From assembly GCF_042242105.1 (NCBI RefSeq), contig NC_092013.1, forward strand, positions 20,382,118 through 20,446,117: a stretch of DNA of 64,000 nucleotides, read 5' to 3'. The position numbers and the translations under genes are program-made. The notes under the pieces were generated by a model. That model worked only from the letters and a program-made list of their open reading frames with translations. It had not been told where the DNA came from and did not search any database. Of this stretch, positions 59,801 to 64,000 are shown in pieces. This DNA is from Pempheris klunzingeri (taxonomy: Eukaryota; Chordata; Actinopteri; Acropomatiformes; Pempheridae). Position 1 is the first letter of the stretch, and every line of letters starts with the position of its first letter.

Positions 59801-62800
59801 CGAATTGCAATCACTTCGGAGATCCCCTGACATCTAGCTCAATCAGCAGGCCTAACTTTGTCCAATACTTTGACCTAACAACTATCTGTTTGATTGCATT
59901 CCCATCAGCCTCGGCTGTGCTTTCAGTTTTCTACACCAGAATTTTATTCTTGGTGGAGAAACAGCATTTAAACCTTCATATGAAGGAATAAAACAGAATC
60001 GCTTTACAGGTGGGCAATTTACTGATAATGTGGAACAGGGAAGTGGGGACATGTTATCTGCGCTGCATTGAAATAAAGTTTGCAGAAAATGTGTCTAATT
60101 CTTGTGGAAACAGTAACATTTTTAAATCACTCTTCAAACCCTAAAAATTTTCTTTTAAATAATTTTTTTTTTTTTTTACCAATTTATTTTACTTTGCGGT
60201 TAAATGTTTTATCTGTTCTGTTTGTTTATTTCACCTTTTGTATCTAACTTTATTGGTAGGGTTTTTTATTCTATTTCATTTTCTCTACTTGTAGTGGCCT
60301 GATTTTAATTTCATTTTATTTAAATGTAATTCAGTGTCTAGTTATGTTGATATTTTTACCAGCATTTGTGATATTTGTGCTGTAGGTGTCAGTGCTCACC
60401 TATAAATTGTGTACTCGTTGGGGGGTCCTGAGAGAGGGTCACTGCTATTCCTTTTTCCAAAGTTGCCGGTCCACAACACGGTGTCATTTAAGATCACGAT
60501 GGCCGACAGAGAGGGAAGGCTGACAGGGTTGATACTCTGCCGAAGCAAAACATCCACCTGGAAGACAAAGAGCAGGAAAAGAGAAGTTTGATGAAAATGT
60601 ATCCACTTTAGATGAATCAGGATATAGACTGCTTTATAAAAATAAAAAAAAACAGCTGTAAAGAAGACAGGCTAGCTGTTTCCCTCTGCTTCCAGTCTTT
60701 ATGCTAAGCTAGGCTAACTGGCTGCTGGCTGTAGGTTCATCATCATCAACATACAGACACTAGAGTGATTTTGCTCTTCTCACATAACTCTTAATCTAAC
60801 TATTCCTTTAAGTAACCTTTTAACTTGGCTTGCAACTCAAAGTTTCGGATGGTGCTTCTCATTCCATGATATATAAAAGAGATAATTAAATATCTAAACA
60901 GGTGTAATATTGTACTGTAATGTCTGAATGTCCCTGGAGGATGTTACACTGCCTCTAAAATATTCAGGAGGCTTTATGCTTTGTTTTTTTGCATTCAAAA
61001 GTCACGAACCTGCCAAACAGCAATGAAAATATTACAAAAGTTAAAATTCCATTTTGAAATAGAAGTTTAGACCAGATAAAGCGGAGGATGTAAAGTGTAA
61101 GCTTTTTCATGTTTTTTCCCAGAACTGTATTTATCACCAAATGTGTGTTCTCAACTTCAATGTGGCATAGACGTAACAGTAATGGACGGTAAATGTGCCG
61201 GTTGCCCATCATCGGCACCATCATTATGTCTGTGAAATGCCGCTGCAAGTAGCATGTCAGAAACACTTCCTGCATTTCAGTGGGGCTGCTCTAAAAAACA
61301 GTAGTTCATAGTCACAGTTGTTGTAATTGCTTTATGATGACTGTTTTAGAAAAATGCCTTCCTCTGCCAGAACAATCCCAGCTACTGTATTTCCTCTTGC
61401 ATGTAGGAAGAGGTCAATCACAGATATTAAAAACAGCTGGATGATGGATGCAGTTTAGCCAACCACAAATTCATGCAACCATCTCTCGATACAGCGTGTT
61501 ACCAGTGACGCACACCGATTCTAAGAGGACTGCCTGTCAGTCAAGCTCCTGCAATCTGCTCTGAAAAGATCTCAAAGAGCTGTTTGGATAATTATTCGTT
61601 GTTTAGTTCAAAGTTCTCTGTAGAGACATGAGTGTGAAAACCAAGATGTTTGTTGGGGGTTTGGGAAAAGCGGTTATTCAAGTTAGAAATAATTCCTCTT
61701 GTGTCTTTCAGACATGAATATAATTGCATTCTATGTTGCTTGTGTCTGGCAGGACATCAGCGGTGGAAACTAAGCACATCTACTCACGTAATGAGCATAT
61801 AAAATAGAACGCATTGTCAGAGATTAAACCCTCGGTTCCAAACTTTTCTGGCTCGTGACCCTGCACAAAAAGCAGTGTGGAGCTGGAGCTTCTTGTCACG
61901 TTTGAGCTGAGTCGTTGTCAGCAGTTCCATCGGGGAATGAGTTCTTGGATCATTTTATTTAAACAACTTTTGTCATGCCCAAAGAGATAAAAGTATGGCA
62001 TATTTCACAAAAAGCAAGCGTTAGAGAATAAATGAATGCTGATCAGTGTACTAGAACTTTGTTTTTCCTTCTTTGCTGTTGTGCTACTTGTCTCATTTAT
62101 CTTGTGAGCCTTTGTGGGGCCATGACTCCAGGCTGGACTGAACAGTGGAAATCATTAGTTCCACTTCAGCCTGCTACAATAATATAATGCTGATTACATG
62201 TCAGTGCATCGGTGTAAAAGATATAATAAATATCATAAATCAGTCACTGGTGCCATTTGTCTTGATGATTTAGTTACATTTGGGGAGAATACTTCTGCAG
62301 TTCTACTTAAGTAGAATTTTAAACCTTTAAGGACATATATGTTTGTGCTACTGGTCCTTTCACTTAATATCTAAATATGTCTTCCACCACTGCAGAGCAG
62401 ACAATGTGAATTATTTTAGTCAGGCTGCAATTCTCCACAGCAATTTAAGTTTAATGGGCACAGTTATTATATTATCTACCTATATTTATAAAGGAGAAAT
62501 CAGTGCCTTTTACTTGTGAAGAGGAAACCTTCAGGTATAACAAATTGATTCCTCAAAATAGAGGAAGAAAAATTCAATTTATACAGAAGTTGTTCACAGG
62601 GCAGATATTTATATGCTTGGTTTTCATTCACAGTTTAGCTTGATGTGTTTCAGATAAAGGAAACTATTTTCAGTAAAAGCAAACTGAGATTTAACTGGCA
62701 ACCACGAGTCAAATATTGATGTTGATACTTATCTACCTCTCCGCTACATAGACACGTCCTCATTACTAAAGCGCACCAGCTACTATTTATTTTCAGATCC

Positions 62801-63173
62801 TCTTATGGGTTTCAATAATATGTCTTTGCATACGGGTGATGAACTGTGAACACTGCTTCTCCCTACATGCAGAAACACAGCCTTGCGGTTGGACACACAC
62901 TCGCAGTTTTTCATCCATTATATCTTTAATCTCCTTCTGTCGACTGCAACGGCGTTTGGTGTGAAGGATTATCGCGGCCAGCCTGCAAATTTCCTCCGAC
63001 TTGAGTGGGCATGATGGAAATGCGACCTCAGACTTAAATCTGTGCAAAATGAAGAGCTCCTCTCACCTTTTCCAGGGCCTCTTTCAGACTGGGGATAGGA
63101 TGCTCCAGCGGGAGAGGCTCGGGGAAGCGAGGACACATCATCTCAGATTTGGCATTGCGACCCATTCCTTCAT
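53854..63173 (-). CDS. lactbl1: Putative beta-lactamase-like 1, 5' end outside the window
   Basis: Five minus-strand exons: 63173-63067, 60557-60400, 57749-57502, 56741-56636 and 54832-53854. All have GT/AG borders and matching phases, giving about 530 residues. Exon 1 encodes MMCPRFPEPLPLEHP and SLKEALEK. Exon 2 has NDTVLWTGNFGKRN. Exon 3 has RIASLSKIFP, in which SLSK is the SxxK nucleophile motif. Exon 4 has LPRRLR and DDVLVADPGT, and exon 5 begins HYSNLAFSLLAHV, in which YSN is the YxN motif. Both catalytic motifs of class-C/penicillin-binding serine hydrolases are intact. A later DGDLDGYSATF region occupies the place of the third (KTG/HxG) motif. The substrate of the animal family is not established. 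Known relatives begin with a membrane anchor, which would lie beyond 63173 and was not found. The gene is convergent with the neuromedin receptor gene. Confidence 0.93.
54934..55320. mobile_element. MITE in a lactbl1 intron (aatagttcaatattttggg family)
   Basis: The left end 'ttgaagaaatagttcaatattttggg' and the right end, read in reverse as 'tttaaagcaatagtttggcattttagg', are diverged inverted repeats. It is about 387 bp. Partial copies lie at 28862-29223, 51965-52058 and 60640-60800. Confidence 0.65.
55762..56465. mobile_element. Internally deleted Tc1-like transposon
   Basis: 704-bp element bounded by TA on both sides (55760-55761 and 56466-56467). Its terminal inverted repeats of about 48 bases start CACTACTCACAAAAAG and continue through gggatattcg to ggtgaaattt with few changes. 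Inside, an ATG at 56058 opens MRPRRHLTVDQQHLNTGGF, and NTETGRVTERR follows. These are the first helix-turn-helix and linker blocks of a Tc1-type transposase, now scrambled by small indels. The DDE domain is missing. It lies within the lactbl1 intron between 54832 and 56741. Confidence 0.85.
57750..60399 (-). other. lactbl1 intron between SxxK exon and the exon upstream of it
   Basis: 2.65-kb phase-2 intron. It holds a (TG)n run near 58206-58222, a dispersed repeat at 59690-59900 and T-rich low complexity at 60163-60178. No further exon fits, because flanking phases already join. Confidence 0.8.
59690..59900 (-). repeat. Dispersed fish repeat, reverse copy of the 11280 family
   Basis: 'gacccaccactttggtccgg' and 'tgaaatgtctcaacaa' are the reverse complement of the tail of the 11280-11590 copy ('tcagtctg...aaagtggtggacc'). 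Confidence 0.6.
60558..63066 (-). other. lactbl1 intron, first in this window
   Basis: 2.5-kb phase-0 intron. At 60640-60800 it contains a truncated copy of the aactattcctttaa repeat family ('gctagctgtttccctctgcttcc', 'tatgctaagctaggctaac'). Nothing else is recognised. Confidence 0.8.
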
Positions 63174-64000
63174 CTGGATGGGAAATGAGAACGGAGAGAA
63201 AGAGAGAGAGAAAAAAAAAGGAGCCGCACAAGCACATGAGGACATGCTATTATAATTCCCACTTGGTGTTTGATAGAATAATATATTTTAGGCACAAAGG
63301 CCAGCATGATGTGGTATAATTGGCTGGCTCAGGGCCTCATTAATTCTCTCAGTTCCCGATGAACCCCGTTGATCTTTCAGGATGCAATCTGACAGAATGT
63401 ATGATATACAACTCGCTGATCAAAAGGGATGCAGCCTGGTCCCACTGTGAACTCTGGATTGAACAAGGATTTTTCACCATGTTTCATTGTAGCTTCAGGA
63501 CACCGTTTACCTTTTCATTCTGAATGACTACTATACATAGAAACTGGCTTTATGGAATGAAAAAAGGTGTATCATTGAATATGAATCAGAACCTGTGGAG
63601 CTGTACTTTTCTCGTTGATAATGCCACCTGAGGTTCCTTTATTCATATAAAGATTATAAACTGAGTGTTTCGAGGATAAAACATTTTGGCTTTTTTCCTC
63701 TTCATTTATTGTATTTCACTCTTGAATGCTGTCTGCATTCTTTGATTCTTAAATACAGCGTGTTCTGTCTGAGAAATTGGAAATTGAGAATAATTAACTT
63801 CCTGTGATTTTCCAACCGTTCGCCCTGTTTTAATTGACACTACCCTCTGAGATCTGAATTTGATGTGACGCCCCAACAACTGAGGGCTAACGTTTTAGCG
63901 AGCTAAGGCTTTATCTCATAATTGCGGGATAAAGATCACATATTAAGAGAGGGTTTTATCTCTTACTTACTAGATCTGCATCTTGTAACTATGACAAAAT
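63174..64000. other. Upstream part of lactbl1, intronic
   Basis: The exon at 63067-63173 starts in phase 1, so at least one more 5' exon must exist. None with a good donor and a membrane-anchor-like reading was seen before the window edge. Confidence 0.5.

Overview
This is nuclear genomic DNA from a teleost fish, probably a percomorph. It has short coding exons with GT/AG introns, a vertebrate tRNA-Pro, fish-type repeats (Tc1-like, hAT, piggyBac-like, Ty3/gypsy, L2-like LINE tails and several TIR-bounded MITE families), and five genes with clear vertebrate orthologues. No bacterial operon, CRISPR array or phage was seen. Most of the 64 kb is intergenic or intronic.

Layout: (1) 1-1352, plus strand: the last three exons of a tissue-nonspecific-type alkaline phosphatase (alpl). 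(2) 1353-16376: a long non-coding stretch with dispersed repeats and an orphan TATA-plus-signal-peptide-like motif near 5350-5450. (3) 16377-16448, minus strand: one tRNA-Pro(AGG), next to a CpG-rich promoter-like patch at 16845-17130. (4) 18640-19914 and 23618-24295, both minus strand: two three-exon guanylin-family preprohormone genes in tandem, the fish counterpart of the mammalian GUCA2A/GUCA2B pair. Each can be read completely and each ends in a four-cysteine peptide. (5) 24400-46000: a repeat-rich gene desert with a hAT element carrying a nested 63-bp MITE, an L2-like LINE end, a broken Ty3/gypsy chromovirus-type element (one LTR, no gag, several frame breaks, a deletion in RT) and other MITEs. 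(6) 46251-51436, plus strand: a neuromedin-U receptor GPCR in two main coding exons, with a possible extra 5' exon at 46251. (7) 53854-63173, minus strand: five exons of lactbl1, an animal serine-beta-lactamase-like protein, running off the right edge.

Functionally, alpl is a membrane ectoenzyme. The two guanylins are secreted ligands of guanylate cyclase C that control gut and kidney salt and water movement. The neuromedin receptor is a peptide-hormone GPCR. lactbl1 is a poorly characterised penicillin-binding-fold protein. They form a conserved neighbourhood rather than one pathway. I found no clear new biological system. The items most worth following are the unusual mature guanylin sequences, the possible N-terminal exon of the neuromedin receptor, the orphan promoter/leader at 5.4 kb, and several well-delimited mobile elements with recognisable target-site duplications.
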